Part shown: positions 23,439 to 36,922 of the stretch, piece after piece
How positions within the stretch are numbered: position 1 is the first letter of the stretch
How the letters are laid out: the number at the start of each line of letters is the position of its first letter
Position numbers and translations under genes: made by a program
The notes under the pieces: generated by a model
Databases searched by the model: none
Told to the model about the DNA's origin: nothing
What the model saw: only the letters and a program-made list of their open reading frames with translations
DNA from: Hymenolepis diminuta
Taxonomy: Eukaryota; Platyhelminthes; Cestoda; Cyclophyllidea; Hymenolepididae
NCBI GenBank assembly: GCA_900708905.1
Contig: CAADRB010000031.1
Span: forward strand, 945,770-1,009,769
Reading direction: 5' to 3'
DNA length: 64,000 nucleotides

Positions 23439-24712
23439 TCAGGTTGTAACAGGAGTTCTGTCCATTTGTAAAATTTGAATTAAAGTGAAAATTTTGTTAA
23501 AATACATTTAGTGTTCAGCATAGTCACAATTTTTATTAATTACATCTTCCCATCTTGTCATGAGCTTTCTGATCCCTTCTTCATAGAATTTAGCCTGTTT
23601 GGACTCAAAGGAGAAACTAGTCTCATGTCGACCTCCTGTCTTAAAGTAAGCCATTGAAGTCCCATTCAATGATTCAGTAAGCTCCTGAAAATATGAAAAT
23701 CGATTGGTGCAAGATGGGGAGAATATGGTGGGCAGTGCATGACTTCTCAGCCAAATTCTTCAGCGAGATTCTTGATTGCTCTTGAAGTGTGGGGTCTGGC
23801 ATTGTTATGGTGCAGAATCACTCCTTTTTGATTGATCAAGGTAGACCATTTTTTCTGTAAAACAGCTTTTAAAGGAGTTAACTGCTAACAGTAAACTTCA
23901 GATGTTATTGATTGATTGTCACCCATTAGTTCATAATATACAAGTCTCTTCAAATTCCACCATACACAAAAGCATTTTTTTCTAGTGCAGTCTACTTTTC
24001 GGTTGTGGAACTGGCTTTGGACCACGACATGGCCACTGTCTTTTGCGCTCAACATTGTTGTAAAGGATCCACTTCTCGACGCTATCAGTTATGATTCGGT
24101 CTAAAAAAGGTGCCTGAGGTTCAGTTCATAAGAACGCAATGAAGGACAACAGGTCACACACTGTCGCTTGTTGATTTCTGACAGATCCCATTTCCCATGT
24201 GGGATCCATTTCCCAGCCAAGTCTTTTCATTTCCCTATATATGGTCATATGGCGGCTTACGTTAAAGGTTTTGGTCAGTTCTCTAGTAGTGCAGGTTGGA
24301 TTTTCATCAATGGCAACTCGCAATTGCTCAGAAGTGAATTTTTCTGAACATCCTGTTCTCGGTTCGTCTTTCAGACGGAAGTCATCCTTTTTGAAACGTG
24401 AAAACCACTTGCTGCAGGTCTTTTCATTCACATCATCATTTCCATAAGTGTTTTAGAGTGTATTTGCTGTTGAGCTTGCCATATTTCCTTTGAGACATTG
24501 AAATAGTAAGATATGTCTAATATGCCCTTTATTTGGAGTGAAAATTAGAGCTAGAAATTGTTATTAAAAAGGATAATTATCACAAAATCAGAAAGAAGAA
24601 GTAATAATTTATTTATTATCATAGAAAAGCATACAACATCAACAAGGTAAATTGAAATAATTGTGCACTAAACACAGCTCAAAAATTGGACAGAACTTCG
24701 GTTACAACCTGA
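23439..24712 (-). mobile_element. Full-length, inactivated mariner (SETMAR/Hsmar-like) transposon
   Basis: The 26-bp terminal inverted repeats at 23439-23464 and 24687-24712 match at 24 of 26 positions (outer end TCAGGTTGTAAC). The 1,274-bp length is normal for mariner. A TA precedes the left end; the right end is followed by CA, so the target duplication is eroded. On the minus strand the transposase fragment includes an N-terminal domain (24431-24126) with CSKWFSRFKKDDF and IDENPTCTTRELTKTFNVSR, then EKWILYNNVERKRQWPC. Next comes LHHNNARPHTS, where the family has Asp at the fourth position, and PPYSPHLAPIDFH. The second catalytic Asp is therefore Asn. Several stops and frameshifts also break the frame. 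Not functional. Confidence 0.9.
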
Positions 24713-26536
24713 CACTAAAAAATCACAGTTGATTTAAAGTCGGGGAGAGAGATAAGACAGAAGTGCAGTTGCTCCAAGGTCGTTTTTATTACTATCCACA
24801 GTAATACAAAAACATTTATGATTTCTCTTTGTGGAAGGTAACTAACATCAAATGACAGTAACTCCAACAAATGATAAAGGGAAGGGAATGAAGAAGGTAC
24901 AAAGAGCCAAGTACAGGTACATTTAATTTTTGGACTTGGGATGTACGACACTTACTAATTGGGCATTTCAGGTACCGAAATTCAACTTTCATGATTCGTC
25001 TCCTGGATTACAACAAATGCTTGTCTACGAAGTTCAGGGCTTATTGACCGATATTATTTAATAAAAAAGGTCAGTCTCGCTACTTCAGTTCATTTTTTTC
25101 TTCAAATGGTTGGACAGGTACATGATTCTACTGGACATTCCGCAGTTTACAGTTTCAACATAGGATAGATGAGATCGCTAACAGAGCTCCACAACCCGTG
25201 TCCACTCATGGTGAACTTTTCACACAAGATGAATTCAATAATGCAGATCTTTTATTAATTCAACGAACGTTAGTTATATTATTATAAGTCGACTGAAGGT
25301 CGACACACCACCGAAATGATGACAGATACTGTTCCGACTTTCTGTCCAGCAGTCAGGAGGGATGTGCGCCAGCTTATCGATAAGGATGATGAGCGATTTG
25401 TTTATCCCAAGACCAAACATAAAATCTGTGAATTCGAGCAATTTGTCGACATCCGGTCACGCAACAAATTGAACGAGTCATCTCATAAAGAGTGTTCTAG
25501 AAATCTAATAGCATAATGGCATGACTATTTATGGTCTCAGAGAGCCTTACTAAAATTGTGAGACTTTTACAAAGCTTCGTTGAAATGCTGTGTTCATTGA
25601 ACTTACTTCTACTCCCTCGGACAATATACCTATTAGTTTTTTTCTTTAGAGATTGGAAGGCAAAATAAGCATTGAATTACTCCCTTTAGCTGAAGAACGA
25701 CTGGAGATTCGTTTTGCCAAAACGATTGTTTGCCTAATTTTTGTAATACTTTGGGATTTTGATGAAAATGAAGCATTTTAATTACAGTTCCATTAGTAAT
25801 TAACGCGTGATAGGATGTGAAAGGAGCATTACCAACTACCAAATATTTCCGTTCAAACATATTTGTGAGAATTTAATGTTTGCATTGTCCGCTTCCGTAT
25901 GCAGAATTAAGTGCACAATCGGAACGCGAAAACTATTTTAATGGATGCGGATATCAAATATTAACTAAGATAATATTAAAGGGACATTTTTGTCACTTAC
26001 AAACGCTGATTGGTCACAGTCTTATTACTCACTGCACAACGTAAACCACCCTAAGCGTATGGGACCAGGTGAAGCATCAGACCACGTAGCGTCCGTTAAG
26101 GGGGAGCCATGCTGAGGACTAACACAAATCGAATTTCCACCACAGATTTGTAAATGCCCTTCAAGCGGACAAACATGTCAGCATTCCAGGGATATTGAAG
26201 GAAGAGAATGTTCTAGATTCTTCGTTCTATTTATGGACTGTGCATGAGAATTGTGACTAACAGATCCCATAAGACACAGAGTTTATCATTAAAGATGTAT
26301 TCTGGTACTCTTCGGACTTCAATTTTGTGGCCGCAATTTAGCTTGTAGGGGATGCTACACAAGGAAGACATTTTGTTAAACCTTAATAATCCTCTTAAGA
26401 AGTCCAACTAGCTACTGACAAATACAACTAGCCTCTAGTAGAGTGCCCTAGCACAAATTTGCCTCCAAAATTGGCTAGGTTATGCTCAAAGTACCAAGAA
26501 TAAAGTATTAAGTGGAGAGTGTGTATTAAAAATCAT
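24681..26536. repeat. 1.86-kb duplicated segment, copy 1 (probable source)
   Basis: Bases here match 36923-38778 at a constant offset of 12,242 with no indel. The only differences I found are two substitutions close to the right end (26518 and 26520). The segment begins five A residues plus one base inside the inner edge of the right mariner inverted repeat and runs outward from it. Small frames (24951-24715 minus, 25316-25516 plus, 25860-25633 minus) are identical in both copies. They have no recognised domain and no clear splice context. A GTCGAC-TGAAG-GTCGAC hairpin is near 25289-25305. This copy has no flanking direct repeats. Confidence 0.95.
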
Positions 26537-29500
26537 GGCTGATTTTCACTATGTCTAGCCATAAAACGCTTTAGGAATCAACGCTTCGGTGTAGTCATAT
26601 TGACCGCTGATTGGCTGAGAAGACCACTACCTGCACAGCTGTATTTGATTGCTACGTTGTCAGTAACACCCGCGCTTTCCAGAATGGTATCTCGTGCACG
26701 AGATTCCCTTGGCTGGCCTTGGTAGCGTCGTAAACTCTATAAACTGCCCTGGAACGGGGTTAGGTTATTCCAGACGTTTCGTTTAGCAGCTTAATACTGA
26801 TAAAGGCATTTTTAAATCACTAGCAGCACTGCTTTCAGTTAATAGTTCACATTCTCTGTTTTCGTCTCGAAATTTTTTGTGCGCGCCTGTAGAGTAGTGG
26901 TTTATTTATACATCTCTCAAAGCAGGGGTCAGTGATGTTATTCTCACAGATAAATATGTAGTAAACAGAGTGACTAACTCCATTGGCTAAGGTAAGATTG
27001 TAGAATGGGTTTCCCAACAGAGAGATTCTAGAATTTTGCTAAAGACTGGCATAAGGGAAGAATTTTTTCTTTTATACATTTAGGAGTTATCATTATCGTT
27101 TTTTAATATAATTCCCCTCTCCATATGTAATGTACATTTTAAACTACTGACGAGTTAGTTGTATGCTGGACAATTACTTTTCGTAATTTATAAGTTTAAA
27201 TTGACTTTACAGTTAATTTAAGTGTATGGTCAGTGTTTCAAAATACGAAACCGACTTAAGTGGACAAAATTTAGCAGACTAGAACTAACGTTAATAGTTG
27301 TTCCAATTGGTTTATACAAAATTACGGTCTACGAACTACTTTTACCGAATAAGCAGGTACACGTATAAATGCGGGGAGTTATTTTATATTTTTACATGCA
27401 CCTATGATGTTAAAAAAACTCATTCAGTCAGACCATTGTTTAACAGACGCGTATTATATATTTTAATTAGCATTAAGTTCTTTAATTTTTTTCAAGTATC
27501 TAACTTAAATTTAAATAATCTTTTGGCCATTTACTAGGAATTTTTTCAACCGCTTGAACATTATTCATATGCGCGTTGTTTGATGAAATGTTATGAAATT
27601 ATTTTTATATTAAAATGGTTAATAAAATGTTCTCTGCTCTCTGGAAAAAACGAACAAGGAATACCTAAAATTGTGATAATTTTAAGTGTTACTTAAATAT
27701 ATATAGTAACTTATTTTAATGCAAAACTTAGAATCCCGAAAAAATACTTAGCAGGTGACAATGTTTTGTCCTATGGTAGAATGTAAATGCAGGAAGCATT
27801 TTACCAAGACAATAATTTCAGATTGTAGAAGCAGGAATAATGATTCGAAAATTAGCAGGGAATTTATTAGAATAGTCAAATGATTCAAAATACAACGAAG
27901 AAAATTTACGATAAATGGGAGATAAAGTCGTAAATTTCGATCACTTTATCAAGTTACATCTACCGATTCATTGTAGCAATCTTAATTTCTCCTCAAAAAT
28001 GAAATAAATTTGAACAAATATTTGAAGCAGCCTAAATTATCGGTCGCTATCGAATGTAGATACTTAAATAATGAGATAAATAATTATAAGAGTTTGTTTA
28101 AATGTCTATTCTGATCTTACCTACTTCGATCATGAATCAAAGTGGTAATATTAGTCGTTCGCTTAAATCAACTGATCAATAACCTCCAAATGTTGTAACT
28201 TCAGCTCTCCTAAATACAAGGCCCAGATCGTGAAAATTGAACTATGGAACAATCGAGCACTACCTTTTTTAAAACGTGGATAACTAAATACCCCCGGACC
28301 TCTCGACCGCTATTTTTCACTGAACCGACTTGTAATTTCGCGTGTTAAGTTACGATCTCGTGATTAAAACTTACAAAATTTATTTGAATTTCGGTGGATT
28401 ATAATGGTGAGTGCGTAGTTTTAGAAGCACCTAAATTATTCGGCATTTGATTTTGAATTTCTTATAAGGATTTCACACGGGAATATGAATACTGTGTTAG
28501 TTTATGCTTGATGATATATATTTTTCCTTTAGGAGAAAATTTGGACCATCTCACATGTGAATTATAAGATTAAGCTATTATGCCATTTAAATGTAGAAAT
28601 TAATATTAAAAATTATATTAAATGAAATTATTAGGGTGAACTATTCAATTGTGCCTAGTTTGCTATGGAATTTCGATTTGATAAAGCAGTCGACCTATGG
28701 ATTCTAGAGCTCAGATTCTCCAAGTATGAGTCTCCTGATTCCCTGATCACTGCTTCTAGTTATTTAAATACCCCCTCTTCATGAATTTCCAGGTCTTAAA
28801 TGCTTGAATATTTCCCCATGATAAAAATATGTAGAGCTTTTTAGCTCTCTATGGAAGATAATAAATGAAAATGAGCGCATACTTAAGTTGGCGGTGATGT
28901 ACTCGCCTCGAAAAGTAAGCGTCCAATCCTGAAATTTAAAAATGAAAGAGCGGACAATTAAGCAAAAAATTGACAAAATTATGAGTCCAAAATCCTAATA
29001 AAGAGTCGTTTTTGCCCTGTCTTAAACCTCTTTTGCTAATCGACGCCTACTAAAAGCCATTTATAAATTAACTATTTTCTAATAGCCAATGGGTAATATA
29101 AGATCATTTCTTCAAATAATTTGTCTGTTCACTAAGTCCAATAAATATCAGAGTTCATAGTTTTAAACGTTTAGTCTTTATCTGATGGATAGGTACAGTT
29201 TTCAGTACACCAGTCAGATCGTTTACACTAAATACTATGGTGGATTCTGCCATGTTGAGATTATGTTAGCTTGTATTGCTATGCTAGCATCTTTGCTGCT
29301 AGGACAAATGCACACATAATGCAAATTTCAGCTTATACTGACTTAATAATCTATGTCTTTGGAGAAGGTAGTGGTACAACCAAACCCTTTGAATTTGATT
29401 TGTTCTGATTTACCCTTTCCTGCATTCCCTCCCTATTGATGACACTTGCTTCAATAACAAATACTTTTGATATCTTTGGATTTGAAGACGGACATCTTTC

Positions 29501-31807
29501 CCTCCGCAATTGGTTTATCGAATGCGAAACACCCCTCTTACCTAATAGTGTCTCTCAAAGGATTTATTTTAATAAAATGTGTTAGACATATTAGGCACTT
29601 ACAAGTGAACAATTTTTCGACTGGAAATCACAATATTTCAGATATTTAATATCAACATTTCTCTTTTATTCTTTAGGTGACTTTTAACAGTTAACAGGAA
29701 AATAATTGCCGAAAAAATTGTAATTTACCAGCATTTAATTTGATTTAGCAAATCTCATAAGATTCAGAAAATTGATGGTACTAATCTAGTTAATGAAATG
29801 GGGACGGTGCAGTTATTACAAAATCAAATAATTTATTTTGTTACTCTTCTCTCTTATGCATTAAAAATCAGTATTCATGTAATTCGGCTTAAAGAGAGCA
29901 CATGCATTTAAACAAAAATAAGAACATAGTTTTGAATGTTTTCTTCCTTAAATTTTATTTTGTAACACGATAAAACATTAAAAGGTTAGGAATTTTTCAC
30001 CTTTTCTGCCTTCCTAAAGAAATTTTCTTTTCTTGATCAAGTTATTTTAGTACCTATCGAAAAAGTCTTTGATCTAAGTAGGCAAGAAAGTTTGTTACTT
30101 GTTTATTTCATAAACTGAATGAAAATCATTTTGAATTTATCCCCGAAGAAATATATAAGGGTTTGTTTTAAAATAACCGTTTGTGTCTGCGAACATACTA
30201 ACCTGTGTCAACTATTGGGTTAGCCAAACTCGACTGGTTTGTGTGATTGTCAGAAATCTGGATATTAGACAGTTCCCATCTCACTATCTGACCACTCTGC
30301 TGCCTTCATAGTCTTAACATGGCACAAATACTAGGACTTGATCTAGTTAAGACGTGTTCTATCTGAGTCACCCAGATTTTTGCGGTTAGTTCTTAGTATG
30401 TTGCGTTTGTGCTACACTACAACGACACTAACCTGAGACACGTGACTTTCTCTAACTTGCATTCCCAGTATATTTGCTATACACGTCCCTATATAAATGC
30501 TCCATAGAAGGTACTAGGACGCTCACTAGCCCACTCTACCCTTCCTTCCCTATTATGTCCCAATGAGACTCCATCCAGTCAATTCATCTATTTCACGTTG
30601 CTTTATGTATTTTGATCCCACTGCAAATCTAGTTCAATATTGGTTACAAATTCTCGATTTCACTTCTGAATAATAAAATCTACAGCTTTGGATACAGACA
30701 AAATTAATCTTAAGAAAATTATTTCTGAATCGTGAGTGAATATGAGTGAGATTTGTTGTACCAACCCATCTAATTAATTGGCCGTTGGAAAGGACAAAGT
30801 TACCAGGATGGCATAGTTAACCACTCAAGTTCAAACATCACAAGCATGAGATCACTTAAGAAATTGAATATCAAGTTTCAAAATTTAAATCGCCCTCAAA
30901 ATTACCAATAATAAAAAAATCTGGGAAATGATATCTGGCTCGCTGTCCCTATCTAATAAATATCATAAAAGATCAATGTTTAGATATTTCAAGCTGACTA
31001 ATTATCGTCTTTTAACAGAGGTTTCGTACACCGAGGGGGAATGGATCACTTTTAATAAATGTGTGAAGAAATATAAGTTTGATTGAAAATTACAGTAACA
31101 TCGTGCAAACCTATTCTACCATATCGATATAAGTAGCACTTAAATAATTTTCGCATTTAACTTTGTTCCCAAGTCTTTCACGAAGCATGCTATTTGTGTT
31201 GCTCTTATTCCAGCTATTCTAAAGAGTTTTTGCAAGAGAAGAATGTATTTTTCTAGATCAGCACATGATCCTATTATCTTGCTGTTTAGCTAGGCAGGTT
31301 GTAATGATTTAATCCGAAATTTGAGACTGCATGTGAGAAATGTACACAAACCTTATTTTTATGGCAAAGTAAAACTGTACTATAACTTTGAGAGTTTAAG
31401 ATAAAATTTTTAATGCAGATTGAAATAGATTAAGGTGGGGGCTTACTTTATGTAGTTTAGTTTATGTGAAATTTATAAAAAGACATTTACTGAAAAATCT
31501 CGTTATTGCTCCACCGAAAATTTTTTATAAGTGCCCCGTGTGCAGGGTCTTTTTTAAATATAATAAATGCAGACTGATTTGAGAGGTTTACTTTTCATCA
31601 ACAACCTGTTTGAACTGCACTTAGTGGCTATAATTTTTATATGGATTTCAATCACTTTTAATAAATAGGGGAAGATTTATTTGGGTAATTTGATGTTGAC
31701 GCAGATAAAGGCACAATTTTTGATTAAGTTACTAACTTCCCTCCCTCCAATATTGTATTAAGGTGATTTTGTTTATTTGAAGTAGATTAAAGTCCTTTTA
31801 AAGTGAT
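26537..31807. other. Spacer, no gene recognised
   Basis: About 5.3 kb of AT-rich sequence with frequent stops in all frames. The listed short frames (27298-27537, 28976-28779, 29467-29649) show no domain, no splice-phase chain and no codon periodicity I can defend. Confidence 0.5.
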
Positions 31808-31813
31808 TTTATT
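31808..31813 (-). terminator. Possible polyadenylation signal of the dynein light chain gene
   Basis: AATAAA on the minus strand about 110 bases after the dynein light chain stop codon. Confidence 0.4.
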
Positions 31814-31922
31814 TTGTCAAGCATAATTGCATTGCTAATATATATCTGAACAAGAATTAGCAGGGAAAAGAAGTGAGGATTAAGAGAGGCAAATATTACA
31901 TCCAATAAGAAATTGCAAGAAT

Positions 31923-32487
31923 TTATCGATGTTCAGCGGATTTGAAGACCATAAAGGACATTCCGTCGACTGAGAAGAATACAAAGTGGTCTTTAATGTA
32001 GGCGACCTCGCTAAAAGAGAAATGTTATGTAAGCGTATGAAAGGCAGTGTATCAGCTAACCCGCATTAGTCACTATCCTAATTTCTGGAGATTTGTTATG
32101 CAAATGAAAGTCTTCTCTTCTGTTTGTAATTAATTAATTCCTCTGAGATAACGAACCTAAGGGCCCAACTAATCAGTACTGCTTCAAATGAAGTTTAATT
32201 TTAGTTACACAACTGAAACTATTATTGGGTATTTGACTTCAAAAAAAAACTAGGCCTAGAACATACCTGCCGAATCTTTGGCCACAAACACAGCTCCATG
32301 TACCAGGATATTGGTTCTCAAGAGTTTTTCGGACTGAAGAGGCCATAGTCTGTTCCCTATTATTGGTGTTTCCATAGCTGTTAGCATCTTGGAGGGCCTG
32401 CCTGGCAGCGCGTTGGCAGAATTTGATCATTTCATTATTCATGTCCTGCTTGTAGATTTCATCCTTGATCATATTACTGTTCATCAT
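31923..32487 (-). CDS. LC8-type dynein light chain, two exons
   Basis: LC8 proteins are dimeric hub subunits of dynein and other complexes that bind linear peptides. Flatworms carry many divergent copies, several tegument-associated. Exon 1 is 32267-32487, starting at the first of two adjacent ATG codons; exon 2 is 31923-32010, ending in TAA. The 256-bp intron splits the Ser codon of the conserved FGS. The 102-residue product has an N-terminal helix region (NNEMIKFCQRAARQAL), a YPGTWSCVCGQRFGS block matching the family TWHCIVGRNFGS, and a final beta strand (DGMSFMVFKS). It is clearly diverged: the usual THE-KHFIYFY strand is replaced by YIKDHFVFFS, and a short C-terminal extension is present. 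A small ATG frame lies upstream in the presumed 5' UTR. No gene neighbours within 4 kb. Confidence 0.88.
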
Positions 32488-32740
32488 TCTGACAGTGGTG
32501 CTGGCGCTAGCTTGCAAAGATTCACTTGTGTTCTGCGCGCCTCTATTGACGTGAATGCAGTTATAAATGAAGCACTAACTGCGTTATTCGATCGAACTCA
32601 ATGGCTTCATTCTAATTGGCTAACCTCGAGCACTTCGTGTGCATGTGTACAGATAGGCGTAATTACCAGCACCGTTAAAATAGATGGCTTCTTTGATAGC
32701 CAAGGCTGGAAAATAGGCTTGGGAAGACTGTAATAAAAAA

Positions 32741-35700
32741 GAATTATCAAATTATTATTTCGATTCCGCCATTATTAAAGATCGATATGATTAAAACTCC
32801 AAAAATTAATTAAATAAAACTGCAATAAAATTGTGTAATTAAAGATGGGAAAAAATACCGTATATGACCCTTTAAAAGTTGATTCAAAATAAAAATATTA
32901 AAATTTTCTTTTTTTCAAGAAATGAAAAGTAACTATAAAAATGAAAGGGCTATATTAATGCGATGACTTTTTTGAAATTTTGGAGAGGATGAATATTGAA
33001 TTATCAACAAAATATTTCACATTTGAAATAAATTGATGCTTTATCATGTTCTCGAGAGTTTCTGGACGGAAATCGAATAGTTGAAATATTGAACATTTAT
33101 TGATGTGAAGTCTTTTAAAAATGCAGTTTTTAATATTCAATCCAAGTCAGTCTCCAATCACACTTTGCCAGCTATCACTCTACACCCCACCAAGAGAAGC
33201 CTCAGCTGGATCTCTAATAATTAGCCTTAGAAAAATAAAATGTGATTTCATTAAATAAGGGGCATATTTAAAAAACCTTTGGCAAATGAAAAATAAAGAT
33301 AATTGAAGGACAATTCTAAATGAAAACGGCTTTATTAGCTTAATTTTGTAGCCAAAACTTGTAATGCGATGAATTAGATGATTATCACAATCAAACGCTC
33401 ATGAATTCATGAATTTCTGCTCAAATTTTATAAGCACATTAGTCTTAATGAGATTTTCCATCTTTATTGGATAAACTGATAGCTTGTTACCTATTCAGAT
33501 CACAAATCCTACCGAATAAAGTTTGGCAGCAAGATGAAGACGTATTTCATAAGGATTTCATTGCAGTATTGATGAAATCTTCGTAATTCAATATTCATCC
33601 CTAAATGAGCGCATTTTTCGAAAATTGGGCACAAAGCTTAAAGCATTTCTTAGTTCATTTCTTATGACTTTGTTTCGGCAAATCTATCCTATTACATAAT
33701 CATGTCATATACAAGATGATATAGAGGTAATAAGCATATCCAAGCATTCAAGTTATGTTCAAGAACGTGTTAAATTATAGGACCACTTTCAGCTTATACA
33801 ACTTGAGCGATATGCAATAACAACGATTTGAGTGGTATAGCCACAAGTTTATTCATCCTGGGCGATTTCAGGTGTAAATTTTCTCCTGGTATCAAGAAAA
33901 TTGGATCAGGTTTGTGGGCAATGTGACGGGTGATTTCAAACATTGACTTATGCAAATTAGTTCAATCATCCCCAGATGAGCTTCTTAATTACTCTGAAGA
34001 TGAAAAGATAAAAAGCAAAAGGGAAATCTTTACTTTCAAGAACTAAATTATTGTATTTTACGTTCCTTACCCTCCGGTAAATGAACTTCTGAATACTTAA
34101 CATATTCATGTCCGAACCGTATGCAAGTATGTTCAGCAGTATATCAAATAAGAAGTTTGAAAATCAGTTGCACCAGTACAAAAGCAGCCATGGATTGCTC
34201 CAGAAGTACATGCACAGGTCGATGGAAAAATTGTCAAGAACTGACGCGCAAAACTCATGGCCACAGATTCTATAATGGAGTCCTGATCGGCTGGAGAAGT
34301 TATAGGCTAGTTATCAATGTATAGTATGAAAATCAGATGCTATTTCATTTAATGTCTCCTTTTCTCATATTCCTTATTTAATCAAAATGATAAATAGTTA
34401 ACTTGTTTGCGGTTTAATAAAGCGTTTTACGCTCCAGTCACCCTGAAAATTATCATAGAGTACAACCGATGTTTTGTAATATCCACAAAGATATATGTTA
34501 GTCATCTACTTGATTACAAGATCTTCTTAATGAGTGGATCAAAGTAGACTTGGCGTATGGAATGTGTGATGAGTTATTAACTGACACATTAATTATGAGG
34601 TGCCAGACATACATATATGTTGAGTGTCATGGATCTTGTTGGGTTTCTACAACGACTCTAACATCGATATCATAGTAAGCACCAGTCCATTGCCCCTGGG
34701 ATATGGAGAAGAGATAATTATTACAAACTACTATTATTATAAATTTCTATGGAGATGCCAAAATGTACTGTTTTAATTGTGGATATAACCTTAAAAAGTG
34801 ATATTAGGGTCTGTTCAAGGAACCTCTGAGGCAGTCAGAATGGAGATAAGCCAAAATCTGGACTGTGTTTGGACTCTGATATCATCAGATTGTCTGCAGA
34901 TTTAGGTTTTACATTTTACATTCATCTCTTTCTTATTAATATCATCATAGCGAAAATTCATGTGATTTCTTAGCCACCTTCGTTTCGAATAGGTATAAAA
35001 ACGCAAAACTTATGATCACATTTATCCAAATTTCTAATCATAAATACAATTTCCTAATTAGTTTTTATTTTAGGATAAATTGACACGATTCTGTACGAAC
35101 ATTACTGGGTGGCAGAAGCAGCTATCTTTCATTGAACCAACTTGGAATTAAATGTAGGTGAATTTTTCAAAATGCACTTTTGTTATGTGCGCATATTAGA
35201 AGGGTTCTCCAATTGTTCTACTAATGGCACACCTATTGTTTTGATTTTTAAATTGCGTCACGTTTACTTTACGCTCATGAGATATTTACTCAAATCTTCA
35301 CATGATACTATGACCTTAAGCAAGAAATACGAACAGAGTATTACTTTTGTAAACTCTCGTCGAAAGTACTTCCGATAATATTTGTCAATCTATTGATGAA
35401 CCTAACCCATGAACGGATGCAAGACCTTAAGTTTCCCTATCGAAGGTGAGAAATCTGCTTAAAGAGTTCGAGATTTTCTCTATTAAATTACTAAGTGCTG
35501 AATGATCTTTTGCCACCAAGATACTTGTTATGTCTATCTATCTGCAACCTCCAAGAGTCCGACATAAAATAGTTTGACACCTCAGGACTGGGGATTATGC
35601 TCCGACAGACGATGTATTTATAGAGGTTAATACATTCAGAAATATTGGGGTCTGTTAAATTTGTAGAAATGCAATAACATTATTGATTTTATTGTGTTCT

Positions 35701-36884
35701 AACAAAATGTTTTGAAGAAGTAACCAATTTTAGTGTTAAAACGATTTACTTTTTACCACATATATGAAACATATTCTCATAAAGCGAAGCTTACATAATT
35801 AATGCCATGTTTAATGAAATATGTCAGTAGACATATCCTCATATGTAAACAGAGATGATTTCCAATACAAATATGTTTTATCCGTGTCATATAATATCTT
35901 CACATCTAACTTAAAACTCTTTCATGCACCCCTGGATGTCGTGAATAAACTAAATGATTTCACTTTGAGTCAACTGCAGTGACCTATGCTTTGTTAGCCT
36001 CATCTACTTACGTATGGCTCACAGACAATACAAATAACACGATCAACAGTTTACTTAAATTAATAGGTCTCTGAACTCTGAATAATGAGAACTTGAACTC
36101 GCATAGAAACAGTGATCAAATGGTGAAAACTGGGATCAGATACATTAAAAAGTGAAATAACCAATTTTGAGGATATAGATTACAAAACGCTTCCGTAATT
36201 ATGAACTTAAGATTTCCGATATTATGACTTCATTATATACTCTTATTTGATGTCCCGTCTCAGTCTTCACTACACTGTTTTGATAATTCTAGTGTTCTCA
36301 TGGAAACCAATGATTAAAACCGGTAAATTTTTAAAATTATTTACCAAACCATGATGACCGATTAAAAGTTGAAGCTTTTATCACTAACTGTATTTATTCA
36401 ACAGTCGAGACTACTACTAATATCACATATCAATATTTGTACATACAAATAAACATCCACCGAACCCTGTTCCCCTAATTAGTATTAAGGAACCATATAA
36501 GGAAGTTCAGAAATATACTTGAAAAGGTATTTCACTGATGGAAACATATGAACAAAAGGAACAATGAAGCAGTAGAAATTAAAGTAAGGTATTAAAACTG
36601 TTTGCAAATGTGACTTTTAGATTTGGGTTTTGAGTGTTTTATTTTTCGAGTATAGTCTACTGCTTCTTATTCTAATGTTCCAATGCCCAAATTTCGGTGT
36701 TTGCCCCTCACATTTTCAGAGTGAATTCAGTATCCAAATTTTTTAGATCTACTTATTTATTCTTCCAAGATAGTTGATTAGATAACTCTGGCAGTTAGAG
36801 TTATGGCAGATAAATGCCAAAATATAAGATATTAAACTCAATATTTACTTAACACTCATATCTCGAGGCTCTGGAAATATTATA
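32741..36884. other. Spacer, no gene recognised
   Basis: AT-rich. Frames at 34121-34324 and 35142-35378 have no recognisable motif and are not flanked by convincing splice signals in phase. Nothing else stood out. Confidence 0.45.
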
Positions 36885-36918
36885 TTATCAAACAATCATC
36901 CATTAGTTTCCAAAACTA
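36885..36918. repeat. 34-bp direct repeat left of duplicated segment copy 2
   Basis: Begins TTATCAAACAATCATCCATT and ends CCAAAACTA. The same 34 bases, with one change (A at 36905, C at 38805), stand at 38785-38818 on the other side of the inserted segment. The pair behaves like a long target-site duplication. Confidence 0.9.
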
Positions 36919-36922
36919 ACTA

